A DNA stretch of 64,000 nt from Zygnema cylindricum (taxonomy: Eukaryota; Streptophyta; Zygnematophyceae; Zygnematales; Zygnemataceae), in the NCBI GenBank assembly GCA_037447655.1, contig JBBHKE010000827.1, forward strand, positions 124,001-188,000, read 5' to 3'. Numbering within the stretch: the stretch's first letter is position 1; each line of letters starts with the position of its first letter. Below are positions 54,696 through 64,000 of the stretch, piece after piece. Under the pieces are notes generated by a model. That model was not told where the DNA came from, did no database searches, and worked only from the letters and a program-made list of their open reading frames with translations. A program made the translations under genes and the position numbers.

Positions 54696-54835
54696 CTACT
54701 AGTGTTGGGTATCGGGTAAATTCATATCGCGATAATCTCGATATTCGATATATTGAATATCGATCTAGGAGGATCCTCGATATATCGTACCGAGACCAAA
54801 ATAAATCATCGCGATATATATCGCGATATATAGTA
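54696..54835. repeat. Truncated GATA/TATC-rich hAT-like MITE
   Basis: Begins TAGTGTTGGGTATCGGG, the TIR type seen at 62,494, followed by CGATATTCGATATATTG, ATCGCGATATATATCGCG and similar palindromic words. No matching right end found, so it is probably truncated. Confidence 0.5.
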
Positions 54836-54938
54836 TTTTTTAAATTTAATATTTTTATTTTTTTATATAATATGTTATTTTATCGAAAAAGTCAAATTGT
54901 CTAATACGCCGCGTACGCTGTGATTTTCGTTCCGTGAC

Positions 54939-55754
54939 TTAGGGTACTTTCGCATGTGCTAAAGTTACAGTTATTTTCTGTCGTTTTCCTCCATAACTTA
55001 GAAAAAAACGAGAAAATCAGCCGCCGTACCAAAAAAATGAAATTAACACCGTACAAGTCAGGTTTCCTTACAACTTTAAATGTACTGCAGTTTGTCGTCT
55101 AGCGCGAAGTAGTTTGTCGTCTACCGCATTTCGACCCACTTTTGCGTCCTTCCAGCTCATCTTCAAACTATATTTCAAATCACCTCGCGAGGTGATTTTA
55201 AATATAGTCCGAAAAGGTAAGCGAATAGAGAGATGCTGCCGCACGTGTCAGAACGCTTTTACAATTTTTGTGCGCAAAATACTAAAAAAAAAAACACCGC
55301 ACGTTTCCAGCTTGTGCGTACTGTTTTTCGTGCGCTGATTTCCGTACAGGGGCCGTCTCTCTCAAACACACGTGTCTTCACACATACGGCGTATGAAAAA
55401 ATTGGCCACCTGTCGGCAAGTGGGAAGAAAAAAAAAGAAACAGCATTTCTGTGCGTCAGCGAAAGGTTTTAGAAGATTTCGACACGTCGACAATGTGGCG
55501 TACAGACATTACGAAGTCACAAAAATTATAAAGCGTGGGGAGAAACCGCCCCAAATTGCAGCCGGGTGGAAGTTTCGCCTCATTTTGTGTACCACTTCAT
55601 TTGTCACAATGTTTTGTACACGTCTACGTAAGTCACTATTTTAAGTGACAAGTTTATTTCGTTTACATCCGAATGCTTTGAAAATTGTACGGAGAATCTT
55701 CGCTAAAATACAAAGTAACAAGACTAAGTTTCGGTTACATGCGAAAGTACCCTT
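54939..55754. mobile_element. ~815-bp inverted-end element with central palindrome
   Basis: Ends TTAGGGTACTTTCGCATGT and ACATGCGAAAGTACCCTTA are near-perfect inverted repeats. The left interior (GTCGTTTTC, GAGAAAATCAGCCGCCGTAC, CAGCTCATCTTCAAAC) resembles 51,830-52,040, suggesting a second, diverged family member there. It contains a 42-bp palindrome. Encodes nothing recognisable. Confidence 0.7.
55167..55208. repeat. 42-bp palindrome, one mismatched pair
   Basis: Arms ACTATATTTCAAATCACCTC and GAGGTGATTTTAAATATAGT around a central GC pair; 20 of 21 base pairs match. The centre CCTCGCGAGG is identical to that of the palindrome at 9,333-9,372. Confidence 0.92.
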
Positions 55755-55764
55755 AGACTTAAAT

Positions 55765-56056
55765 TGAAACGAAACCCCTTTAGACTAAACTGAACTACTG
55801 TAGGTTTTGTACGGAAATATTAAAACCCACCAAACGAACGAAATTTTGCTGTCAATGTAAGAATGTTGTTTCGTAGATAACATGGCTCGATTTCGTCGCG
55901 CGTGACGATGCGCATTTTTTTTCATTTAATTTCAATTGATATTTTTACGCCGGTCCGTTTTATTATAGTGTACAAAGTTTATTTCGTTTCGTGCGTTTTA
56001 ATATTTCCGTACAAGACTTATAGTACTATACTTTAGTTTAAAGGGGTTTCGTTTCA
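55765..56056. mobile_element. ~290-bp MITE with long TIRs
   Basis: The left end TGAAACGAAACCCCTTTAGA pairs with the right end TTTAAAGGGGTTTCGTTTCA, and inner segments pair as well (TGTACGGAAATATTAAAAC with GTTTTAATATTTCCGTACA). Flanking duplication unclear. Non-coding. Confidence 0.85.
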
Positions 56057-57940
56057 CTTTGCGTCTAAATTCAATGTAACGCTTATACGATTTAATTTCA
56101 ATTTTGCGGCTATGTGCTCTCACCGTGGAGCTCACGTGATTGTCTACAACACTTTTATTTACATGTGGTTTCCGCAGTTTTGTTACCGTAAACGTTCGCC
56201 GGATGTGTGAATTGCTAATTTTATTATGACGGTCGACGTCCTCAAGCGCGGCAGAATTTTAAGCGGTTGAAACAATATTTTAAAGTCAAAGTTGTCCAAC
56301 CGATTGACCATCAAAATTGTAACTCAACGGTACTTTATTTGTACCAATATGTACTTCAAATGTACAATTTTTGATAAAGTGACGTGACTGTGCGCAACCA
56401 AAACAGTCACTGTCATGATCAATTCCCTTTTTAATATACGATATTAACTTACGTGGAACCACTAGATTTCAAGCACGTGGATTACAGACCTTTTAGATAG
56501 AACAACGTTCAAAATGTAGCATTCTGTAATGTTGGCCGTACAATTGCAGAATGTCCTAATGGAACTTCACCCTAATTTAGTAAATGACGTTAAACTATAT
56601 TTAAATTATACAAGTATTATATGTTGTTTGAATAATGTACACTAGCCATCACTATTTGGGTTTATCATTTTAAGTCGAGCGGCTGTTTTTTGCCTCAACA
56701 TCATAAAAAAGTTTTAATAACGCTATTTAGTTAAGAGGCTCACAATGAGCCACGTGACAAAACATGATATAGTGTAGATTGATTATAACAAAGTGTTAAC
56801 GCTAATAATTTACTAATTCTAACAATGATGGGGGGCACCGGACAAAAAAAAAAAACAATCGGAAAATAGTATCTTATCTATAAAATTGACAATAAAAGAA
56901 CAATGCGAGAAAGGAAGATGAAAAAAACACAAAGAGGCCTTGCAAATGTTGACGTAAAAAGCCATATATGTGGATATAATCTCAGAAAAAATATAAAAAT
57001 ATTAGTAATGTGCTCCCTTCCTTTGCTGCTTGGTTTCACAAATCTTAAAAACAACAATTTTTGGACTCCTAAAAAATTAAATTAGTATTGAGTGTTAATG
57101 AACAAAGTTTTGTCTACAAATGCCTTTCAGATCAATGACAACAAAAGCATATTACTTAATAAATAAGTTAAAGAATTTATGTTTTTTTCGACATTTTGTG
57201 TATTACTTTCGATTCACAACTTAAATATCTATTTTTGTGCTTTTGGAAGAAAGAATATTGCAGTCTTGAAGGTAACAATGATTTCTTAACCCTAAAAACA
57301 TGAAACATTACATATCGAAATAATAAAAACAACCCTAAACCAAAATATCGGAGCAAAATCATCGTTTTTTGCCCTTATTCGGTTCAAAAATATTTCATAA
57401 AGAAAAGATAGTTACCAAAAATCTTACGACGACAACGACTATCAAGACAAGAAAGGTCAATGGCTGTCAATTATGATAAGATGCAATAATCGCAGACGTA
57501 CATCATTTATTTGACTGAAGGAAAGTTTTGTCTTATCTACAAGTAAGGTCAAATTTGATGATCATTGCTCCTATTTTTATCTAAGCCTCTCACTCAAGTG
57601 AACACCCAAAACTTATTTATGACAGTCAAAATTATCTTACGACAAAAAGGAAAAAAACTTCAGATTTTCACAATACACAACTTGAGACTCTCTTTCTCTT
57701 TCTCTCTTTCACTTTTCCTCTTTTTCTCTTTTTCTTTTTTTCTCTTTTAGCTTTGCCTGTTAAAACCTATAATGCGCTAATTAACCTAAATCGAGAGCAG
57801 ACAAAAAAGTACCGTAATTTCACACTATTTTCAATTGAAATAATACTAATTTTGCCGCCAAGCTTCTTTAAGAAGTCTTTTATTCGCAAATCACTATTTG
57901 CATTAACCACATTATAGCAAAACCCCAAACTGATGATTTA
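56057..57940. other. Non-genic stretch
   Basis: No exon or complete element recognised. A relic of the CTAATGGAA.TTCACCCTAA end motif lies near 56,553-56,575. Confidence 0.5.
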
Positions 57941-57944
57941 TAAT

Positions 57945-58035
57945 ATTTCCCTCCGTTCCATTCTGTTAGTTCCATTCCGTTCCATTCCACCCTGTTCCGC
58001 TCCGTTCCGTTCTGTTCCGTTCTGTTCCGTTTCAC
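57945..58035. repeat. TTCCG/TTCCATTC simple repeat
   Basis: Pentamer-like GTTCCGTTCT and GTTCCATTCC units over about 90 bases. Resembles other simple satellites; no function inferred. Confidence 0.85.
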
Positions 58036-58221
58036 TGCAGAAACTAACAATCCTGACTATGCAAACATATGTACCATTAAGGCACTTGAGAAAGTACAAA
58101 AAACCTCTCAAAAACCTGTGACCTTTCCACAACTTTCCTTCTGTTTTTCTCTTTAAACACAATGGCCCTGTTTTTCCAGCCATATTCTTTCCCTCTTTTT
58201 TCTTCCTTCGTTTTCAAAACG

Positions 58222-61200
58222 TTATGGTCTTGTTTTTTCAGCCATTTTCTTTTCCTCTTGTTGTAAAAACCGGGCGTAATGAGCGTCGGTATATTGGTGC
58301 TCGCAGCCCATAAATTGCATTCCTCGGAAAACTGGATCCCGTTCAAATTCTCGTGTTCTATCCAAATCCAGACTGCAAAGTCAACAAAAGGTAAAAAGGA
58401 CAAAATGTAAACATAAGAGGACAAAATGTGAACATAAGAGGACAAAGAGTCAACATAAGAGGACAAAATGTCAACGTAAGAGGACAACATAAGAGGACGA
58501 AGAGTCAACATAAGAGGGCAAAATGTCAACATAAGAGGACATAATGTCAACATAAGAGGGCATAATGTCAACATAAGAGGACAAAGAGTCAACATTGGGA
58601 GAAGAAGTCAAAATCAGGGCAAAAAAGTGAACTCAAGAGGACAAAAAGGCAACATTAGTGCAAAAAACTAACACCAGGACAAAAAAAGTCAACATAAAAA
58701 GGCAAAAAGTCAATCAGAGAAAGTCAGCACGAGAGAAAGTCAGCATTAGGAGAGAAGGTCAACTCGAGGAGGACAACAAAGACAAAAACTCGATGACACG
58801 AGGAGGAGAAGTCAACATAGAAAAAAACAAAAGGGATAAAAGAAGCAGCGAAAGGAGGAGGAAAGGGGAATGACGAGAAAGTAATGAAAGAAAACACGAG
58901 ACAGAAAAAAGCTACAGGGAAAAAAAAGAGGTAAATGGTGGTAGGCAAAGAGACAAAATGAGAGAAGAAGGAAAGCAACAAAAAACAAAAAACTGGAAGA
59001 GAAGGAAAGAGAGGACAAAACGAGAGACGGCAGAAGATAAAGAAGAAAGAGAAAACAAAAAGATCAACAAAACATAGGATAGAATAGCGATAGGAGAAGC
59101 GAAAGACAACAAAAGGAGAAGACACGGAAAGTTTGAACAGAAACAGAAAAGAAACAAAAACAAAAAAGAAACAACAGTAGAGGGAAAGGCAAGCACCTGC
59201 TAGGGTTTCGCAAAAGGACAACAGAGAAAGCTTGAAACAAAACAAAACAAAAAAGAAACAAACAAAAACGGAAAATGAACGTAAAAACAGAAAAAACAAC
59301 AATATTAGAGGAAAAGACAGTTACCTGCTAGGGCTTCGCAGAAGAACATCGCCATCGAGGGGAAAAACATCAGAATCTTCTCCATGCCTCAGAAAACTAT
59401 CCTTTCGAAAATCGCCATTTCCTGTATTGCCGAAACCTTCATTCGCCTCTTCTTCCATTTCCCAACTTCTCTCTGCAAAAGTTTCTTTAACCTGTACTCT
59501 GTTATCCACTGCCCCCTCTTTCAAAAACATTTCAGATAAGTTTCTTTTCACTTCAAGAGTCTTTAGTGGAGAAGAGGTTACAGAACCTCCCTTCTTTTTT
59601 TCCGAAGATTCCTCGAATCTTCCACTTTCCCCAACTCCTCCTGAAAGAGAGAGAGATCTCCTACTAGACCTTCTAACTCCATCATGTTGAGATGACTTTT
59701 CTCTAAGTGAGTTATTTCTCCTCCCTTCTTCCCACCCAGAGAGAGAATAAGTGGAAGCTCCAATTGGTTTCATGGAAAGCGGGGAGGAAGTAAGAGAGGA
59801 GGCGAGAGAGAGAGGAGGAGAGGATCTGGGCTTTTTAATATGACTGGCTGGTTTCATAGGAACTGGACTACTGATATCCACAGGTGGAGAAACTTTAAAC
59901 TCGAGGGAAAAAGACGAAGATTCGTCATTTTGTTCCAGGGGCGACGTTGAGTGCGTGACAGATGTCTCTTTCTCGTTGGTTCTCGAGCGAGGAGATTTAA
60001 ATTCGAGCGAAAATGATGCAGATTCTTTGTCCTGTTCTGAGGAAGGTGTTGACTGAGTGACAGCTGTCTCTTTCTCGTTCGTTACTGAAGGAGGAGCTTC
60101 GAGAGGGGGATCTGAGAGCCCAAGCGACCTGCAAATAAAGAGATAATACAAATTAAAAAAAAGAAGGGAATCAATGAAAAATAGGTTAAAAAAAACAAAG
60201 GTCAAGATGGAGTAAAAACAAAAATGGAGTAAAACGAAGTAAGTTGGAGATTCAGACAGGAAGGAAGCAATACGACAAAAAGCTTTTTGGACAATTACAA
60301 GCTTCCATCTCCTCTCTCCCACGTTTCCTCTCTTTCCACTCATCCACTTCACTGCCCTTAACTATCTCCCTCTTTAACCCCTCTCTCTTTTCCCCCTCTC
60401 CCCCCCCCTCTCCCCTCCCTCCCTCCCTCTCTATCTCCCCTCCCCCTCTATCTCCCCTCCCGCTCTCTCCCTCTCTCCCTCTCTCTTTCGTTAGAATTGC
60501 ACTCTAATGCTGTAAATGGTTTATATTTATTTTTTTATATTTTGTTTTGATACTAAAAAAAAATTCCTTCTCAGAAAGAAAGTAGCTCCTATCCTTCCTC
60601 ATTCAAATTTTCATAATTTTTTTCACAAAAAAAACATTTAGATTATTTAGGGAAACGGAGTCCAAAAACAATTTTAAGGAAGTTTTTTGCAGGATATTGA
60701 CTCTAAGTACAGTTGTACGGATTCTATTCTGGCATCCCTTCCCCTCCCCACTCCCCCTCCAAAAAAAAATGCTATCGACAAAAAAATACCAGATCTGATT
60801 ATGTACGGACAAAACCCTAAAATAACCTCCGGATTTTCTAAGGGAACAATATCCAAAGAGTATAATTAAAAAGAAAAAGTACAAAAAAATTGTACCTTAC
60901 GACAGATTGTCGGCGGGTACGACTGCCAGTCGCCGCTAAACCCATTTGTAATGCCTGTCAAAGAAAAAAAAAAGGGAACAAATAATATTAAAAGAAAAAG
61001 GTGAAAAGAAAGAAATAATAAATCAAATCTTATTTCATCTTCGCTACATCTGGTATTGAAAACAGCAAATATTTCTCCTCTCCAAAAACCTATCCATTTT
61101 TATAAAAAATGCCTTTAAAAGACATTCCCTAAAATATTAATTAATACAATTTTGGAACCCTAACAGATTAAATATCCAAATGGCTATTTACCGAATGCTA

Positions 61201-61601
61201 TTTACCCATATTGTGACACCCGAGTAATTGTACCCCAATAGCAGTAATCGATGTAGAAGAGAGGGCGCACAAATAGTTTTAAACGAGTAAAAACGGAGTA
61301 AAAACGGGATAAATGGAGTAAAAACGGGATAAAACGGAGTATAAACGGGGTTAAAACCTACCCTAGTTGCAGGGCTAACACTGCTGGGAGAGGCCTGTAA
61401 AGCAGCCAATGCGGAATCGTCTCCCATTTGTCGTTTTGCGCGCCTGGAGGGAGAAAATGGATCCTCTCTCCCTCTCTTCGACCGCGGAACTTTAAAAGAA
61501 GGAGAGCCGAAAACTTCTTTATTTAGGGTTTCATTTTTTCCCTCTTCATTTGACTCAGCATTGCGTCTTTGCCTCGTGTTAGGAGCTTGTCGAACATCCA
61601 T
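58222..61601 (-). CDS. Four-exon gene for a Ser/Lys/Glu-rich, probably nuclear protein (417 aa)
   Basis: Exons 61,601-61,362 (ATG start), 60,954-60,896, 60,128-59,325 and 58,372-58,222 (TAA) join in one frame with AG/GT borders and matching phases (0, 2, 2). The N-terminus is basic with NLS-like clusters (QAPNTRQRRN; KVPRSKRGREDPFSPSRRAK). Exon 3 is Ser-rich with an internal duplication: TNEKETAVTQSTPSSEQ and TNEKETSVTHSTSPLEQ, each followed by ES.SFSLEFK. It also has many SP/TP and RRSS(R/L) sites suggesting CDK-type phosphorylation. The C-terminus is distinct and probably folded or motif-like (LDLDRTREFERDPVFRGMQF, MGCEHQYTDAHYARFLQQEE). I do not recognise the family; a chromatin, cell-cycle or microtubule-associated protein would fit the composition, but that is inference. 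The last exon's final ~60 bases are tandemly repeated beyond the stop. Confidence 0.72.
58390..58600. repeat. ~21-bp minisatellite next to the last acceptor of the Ser-rich gene
   Basis: Units of GTCAACATAAGAGGACAAAAT with variants, at least eight copies, in the last intron. On the gene strand the unit holds TGTTGAC, a branch-point-like word, followed by a T-rich stretch. The genuine acceptor (TTTTGTTGACTTTGCAG) contains the same word. Confidence 0.88.
59196..59222 (-). repeat. Echo of exon 3 end and donor of the Ser-rich gene
   Basis: The gene strand reads TTTGCGAAACCCTAGCAG|GTGC here and TCTGCGAAGCCCTAGCAG|GTAA at the genuine donor (59,325), about 128 bases apart. Confidence 0.9.
60340..60490 (+). 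repeat. CT-rich microsatellite in an intron of the Ser-rich gene
   Basis: CTCCCTC/CCCCTCTC units in the intron between exons 2 and 3. On the gene strand it is GA-rich. Confidence 0.85.
61283..61350. repeat. Tandem AAACGGGATAAA/GGAGTAAA units after exon 1
   Basis: About four imperfect ~18-20-base units (AAAAACGGGATAAA.GGAGT), starting within 15 bases of the exon 1 donor of the Ser-rich gene. Related GGAGTAAAA words recur near 60,210-60,235. Confidence 0.8.
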
Positions 61602-62493
61602 GACTTTCCTTGACTTTCCTTGACTTCCCTATCCTTTTAGAAAATATTAGGGTTTAGAGAGTAGAAGAGAGAGAGAGGAGAGAGGAAGGAGGAGAGAGAA
61701 GGGAGGAAAATCCGGTGGAAAATTTGGCGTCCAACGGTATGCTACATGTGGTCATCGGTAAAAGGGAAAATGGAGAAATGACAGATGTAATTATGTAAAA
61801 GAAGAAAAAAAGCGCGGGAAAATGGCGAAAATGGACCGTCTTCCCGCCAAAAAAGTAGGAGCGGTTTTTGGCCTTCGCCTAGGGTTACGATGCTACAGTG
61901 CGAATAGTCCCGTTGAACAGTAATCATTTCCATGTGCGGCAGTTCTGTGAAATTTTAGCCGTTGAACAGGGTTCAATAAAAATCCAGCATGGTCGGCTCC
62001 TTGATTTAGGGAGAATCTTTTGTCCGTCCGATGCGTGGAATTTGGTGTACTGAAGAGATTCGACCAATAAAAGATTTTGAGTCTTTCGATTTTATGCTGT
62101 CATTTACCTTGGAGAGTTACAGATTTCTAGTATTTCCATAATTTAGGGATCCAATAAGGGATTTTCTTTCTGTACCCTCACTAATTTCGTTGCTAAAAAT
62201 GCTGCCGTTGCAACTGCAAGCGCACTTTGTGACCGTTAAATTTGTCCACGTCATCACTAGATTTAGTGCCACGTAGGTAATAAAGATTCTTCTGACACAC
62301 CGCCGACACATCAAGTGCCAGCCGTAAAAAGGTTCAGTTGCATAGCCACGTGTCAGAAAAGTGGCTCTTTGTAGTCGTGAGCGCGTAAATTTAGACAACA
62401 CGTACGAACTGCTTGTTCGCTGTCACGCGAATGTTACATAGTTATTAAAAGTTACATACTTTGATTAATGCTCTGTTACCAAACCCTAATATC
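61602..62493. other. Upstream region of the Ser-rich gene
   Basis: Probable promoter and 5' flank, GA-rich at 61,655-61,705 (61,601 is the ATG). No TATA box was assigned and no other gene recognised. Confidence 0.4.
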
Positions 62494-62857
62494 TGGTGCT
62501 GTGTATCGGGTAAATCTCCTTTTGGGATAAGCCCAATGTCGATATTTTCAGTTATCGACCGGTGTGGAGGGACGATATATCGCTCCGGACCAGCAACAAA
62601 TTATCTCCGATATATCGGTTGTAGGTGCTTTTGAAAACGATTTCACAATTCATTCCGTACCACTGTATGGAACTGCAAATCTGCAATACTGCATTACGGA
62701 TAAGCACGAGCAAGTTTGAAGGTATCGTAATATTATCGGAAACTCATCATGGTATATCGATAATTGATTGCGATAATTTCCTAACCGATATATCGAACAT
62801 TAGGTAGGTCAAAAAAAGGTACACATTGGTTATCGGTAATACCGATACACAACATTA
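62494..62857. mobile_element. 364-bp hAT-type MITE with perfect TSD
   Basis: Ends TGGTGCTGTGTATCGG and CCGATACACAACATTA (13 of 16 matching when inverted), bounded by a perfect 8-bp duplication CTAATATC (62,486-62,493 and 62,858-62,865). The interior is rich in CGATATATCG-type words. Non-coding. Confidence 0.9.
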
Positions 62858-63074
62858 CTAATATCACCAGCAAAGCAACGTAAGTACGGACCAAGGTTGG
62901 ATACAGCTTTAGTTTATTGTGCTTTTCTCTTTTCTCGGGTTTACAATGTCTACAAAACCGGCCCTTGTATCTTAGAAACGCCATTTTTCTTAAGAAATCT
63001 GCTCCCTCGTCCCTTTCATGTGTGTTAAAAGGTGTTGTGTATTGGCAAGAAACTTCTATCCGTATAGATATACG

Positions 63075-63256
63075 GAATAACAATTATCGCCGATGCTTAT
63101 CGGTACCGGTATTATCGTGATAAAAAACCGATATAATTGGTTTTTTATCGCGACAACACCGGTACCGATATATTGTGCCAATATATCGACTATCGGTAAG
63201 CCAGAAAAAGGGACATATCGATTATCGACAAAACTCTACCAATACACAACACTAGT
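63075..63256. repeat. Second GATA/TATC-rich MITE-like segment
   Basis: Contains TATCGGTACCGGTATTATCG and its inverted partner CACCGGTACCGATATATTG, with a right end CCAATACACAACACTA like the MITE at 62,494. The left end is not clear. Confidence 0.55.
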
Positions 63257-63640
63257 AACTATTAAAACACAAGTCATTCCCAGAGCAAGTTATGTGTACG
63301 AGTTTCTGAATTAGGTCATGTTTCTTTACATTTTAACATTTTTCTGCTGTAATTTTTGTTTCTTGTCTGAATGAACAACATAATAATATTTTTTTGTATC
63401 TTCTCCCCTTGGTCACACAGTTTAATAAAAATCCACACACATTTGGGTCATGTGATGTAACCTTTCTTATTGTTGCTTACGCGCCGAGCGAGGTGAGTAA
63501 TTTCAAACAATGTCTTGAAAATTATACGATCTCCCTCTTTTTAAATTATGTCTTGAAAAGCACTGATTTCTTTATAACCTTCTCTCGACTTGCCTCCGAT
63601 TTTCTGCATTCTTGACGTTTGATACTTGACGTCTCCAAGT

Positions 63641-63647
63641 GTATAAA
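63641..63647 (+). promoter_or_regulatory. Candidate TATA box
   Basis: TATAAAT, preceded by CCAAGTG and followed by a pyrimidine-rich leader (CTTCGTTTCTCTTCG...), about 140 bases before a coding-like exon. Confidence 0.45.
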
Positions 63648-63785
63648 TCCCCTTCCACTCTACTCGAAATCTTCGTTTCTCTTCGTTTGTTTCTTCGCTT
63701 TTCCTTCTTTTGGTTTTCATTTCAAACCAAGTGCTCCTAATATCTTATAGACAAATAAAATAACTTTTCATTCTAATCCTTACAG

Positions 63786-64000
63786 CGATCTCTATTGGAC
63801 GCGTCTCGTTCTCTTCCTCCCCATTCCCTTGTGGATGTGCCGATTTTCTCGACCCTTGTTACAAAATCTGTTGAGCGTGTCCAGGAATCGATTTCCGACC
63901 GGGTTGTCGCCACCATTAAATCCGAGCTTCTCACGGCGCTTCCCTCCGATTCTTCTCGTGCCCGTCTTCTCTCTTGTGGTGGACCTGGTTCTGGGTCTTG
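63786..64000 (+). CDS. Partial coding exon, product unknown, cut by window edge
   Basis: After the acceptor-like CCTTACAG the plus strand is open to the window end: RSLLDASRSLPPHSLVDVPI, FSTLVTKSVERVQESISDRV, VATIKSELLTALPS and a Gly/Ser tail. Third positions are strongly C/T, unlike the surroundings. Upstream are a TATA box and a pyrimidine-rich leader, with an in-frame ATG not found in the 5' segment, so a spliced first exon is assumed. It could be a host gene or an ORF1-like protein of a retroelement; too little is visible to say. Confidence 0.5.

Noticed and set aside
58380-58610. Possible CRISPR-like array (regular ~21-bp repeats)
   Set aside because: Units are contiguous with no unique spacers, and it lies in an intron of a eukaryotic gene; it is a minisatellite.
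58724-59302. 192-codon minus-strand Phe/Ser/Cys-rich frame resembling a membrane protein
   Set aside because: It lies in the last intron of the Ser-rich gene and is the reverse of GA/AAAC-rich simple sequence; no start context or domain.

Overview
The window is nuclear DNA from a eukaryote of the green lineage. It is intron-rich, AT-rich and crowded with transposable elements. The plant assignment rests on three things: a split gene whose spliced product matches Y3IP1/CEST, a thylakoid protein for photosystem I assembly; plant-type Ty1/copia, Ty3/gypsy and BED-finger hAT elements; and a plant-style extracellular LRR gene with one LRR per phase-2 exon. Very long, simple-sequence-rich introns would suit a streptophyte alga such as a charophyte, but the species is a guess.

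Layout. 1-6.4 kb: a decayed minus-strand Ty3/gypsy element (gag, zinc knuckles, protease, RT, integrase, PBS), whose 3' LTR runs off the left edge. 7-16.3 kb: a transposon graveyard. It holds a hAT MITE nested inside another hAT MITE, each with an intact 8-bp target duplication; a 1-kb foldback element with a perfect 40-bp palindrome; and a 2,989-bp hAT element (10,287-13,275, TSD ACTGAAAT) with a transposase pseudogene, inserted in a ~71-bp tandem repeat. 17.2-20.3 kb: a plus-strand split gene ending in a lipocalin C-terminal half, with extreme pyrimidine and purine tracts in its introns. 23.4-28.1 kb: the minus-strand Y3IP1/CEST-like gene, six exons and about 291 aa. 29,480-35,916: a nearly intact Ty1/copia element with equal 1,047-bp LTRs and TSD ACCCT, recently inserted but disabled by nonsense codons and a protease Asp-to-Glu change. 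36.5-38.7 kb: decayed acidic ORFs of unknown origin. 42.1-45.5 kb: a minus-strand split LRR gene. 46-56 kb: more MITEs and foldback elements. 58.2-61.6 kb: a minus-strand four-exon gene for an unrecognised Ser/Lys/Glu-rich protein. 63.8-64 kb: the start of another plus-strand coding exon, cut by the window edge.

The most unusual signal is in the host genes. In four independent split genes, the last bases of an exon together with its 5' splice site recur as degenerate or tandem copies ('donor echoes') in the following intron. Examples are an exact 22-bp period in the Y3IP1 gene, six echoes in the lipocalin gene, and single echoes in the LRR and Ser-rich genes. This suggests that introns here grow by local duplication of exon-intron junctions. 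A second notable point is the copia primer-binding site: it matches the anticodon arm of initiator tRNA-Met rather than its 3' end, and the putative gag AUG lies inside it.
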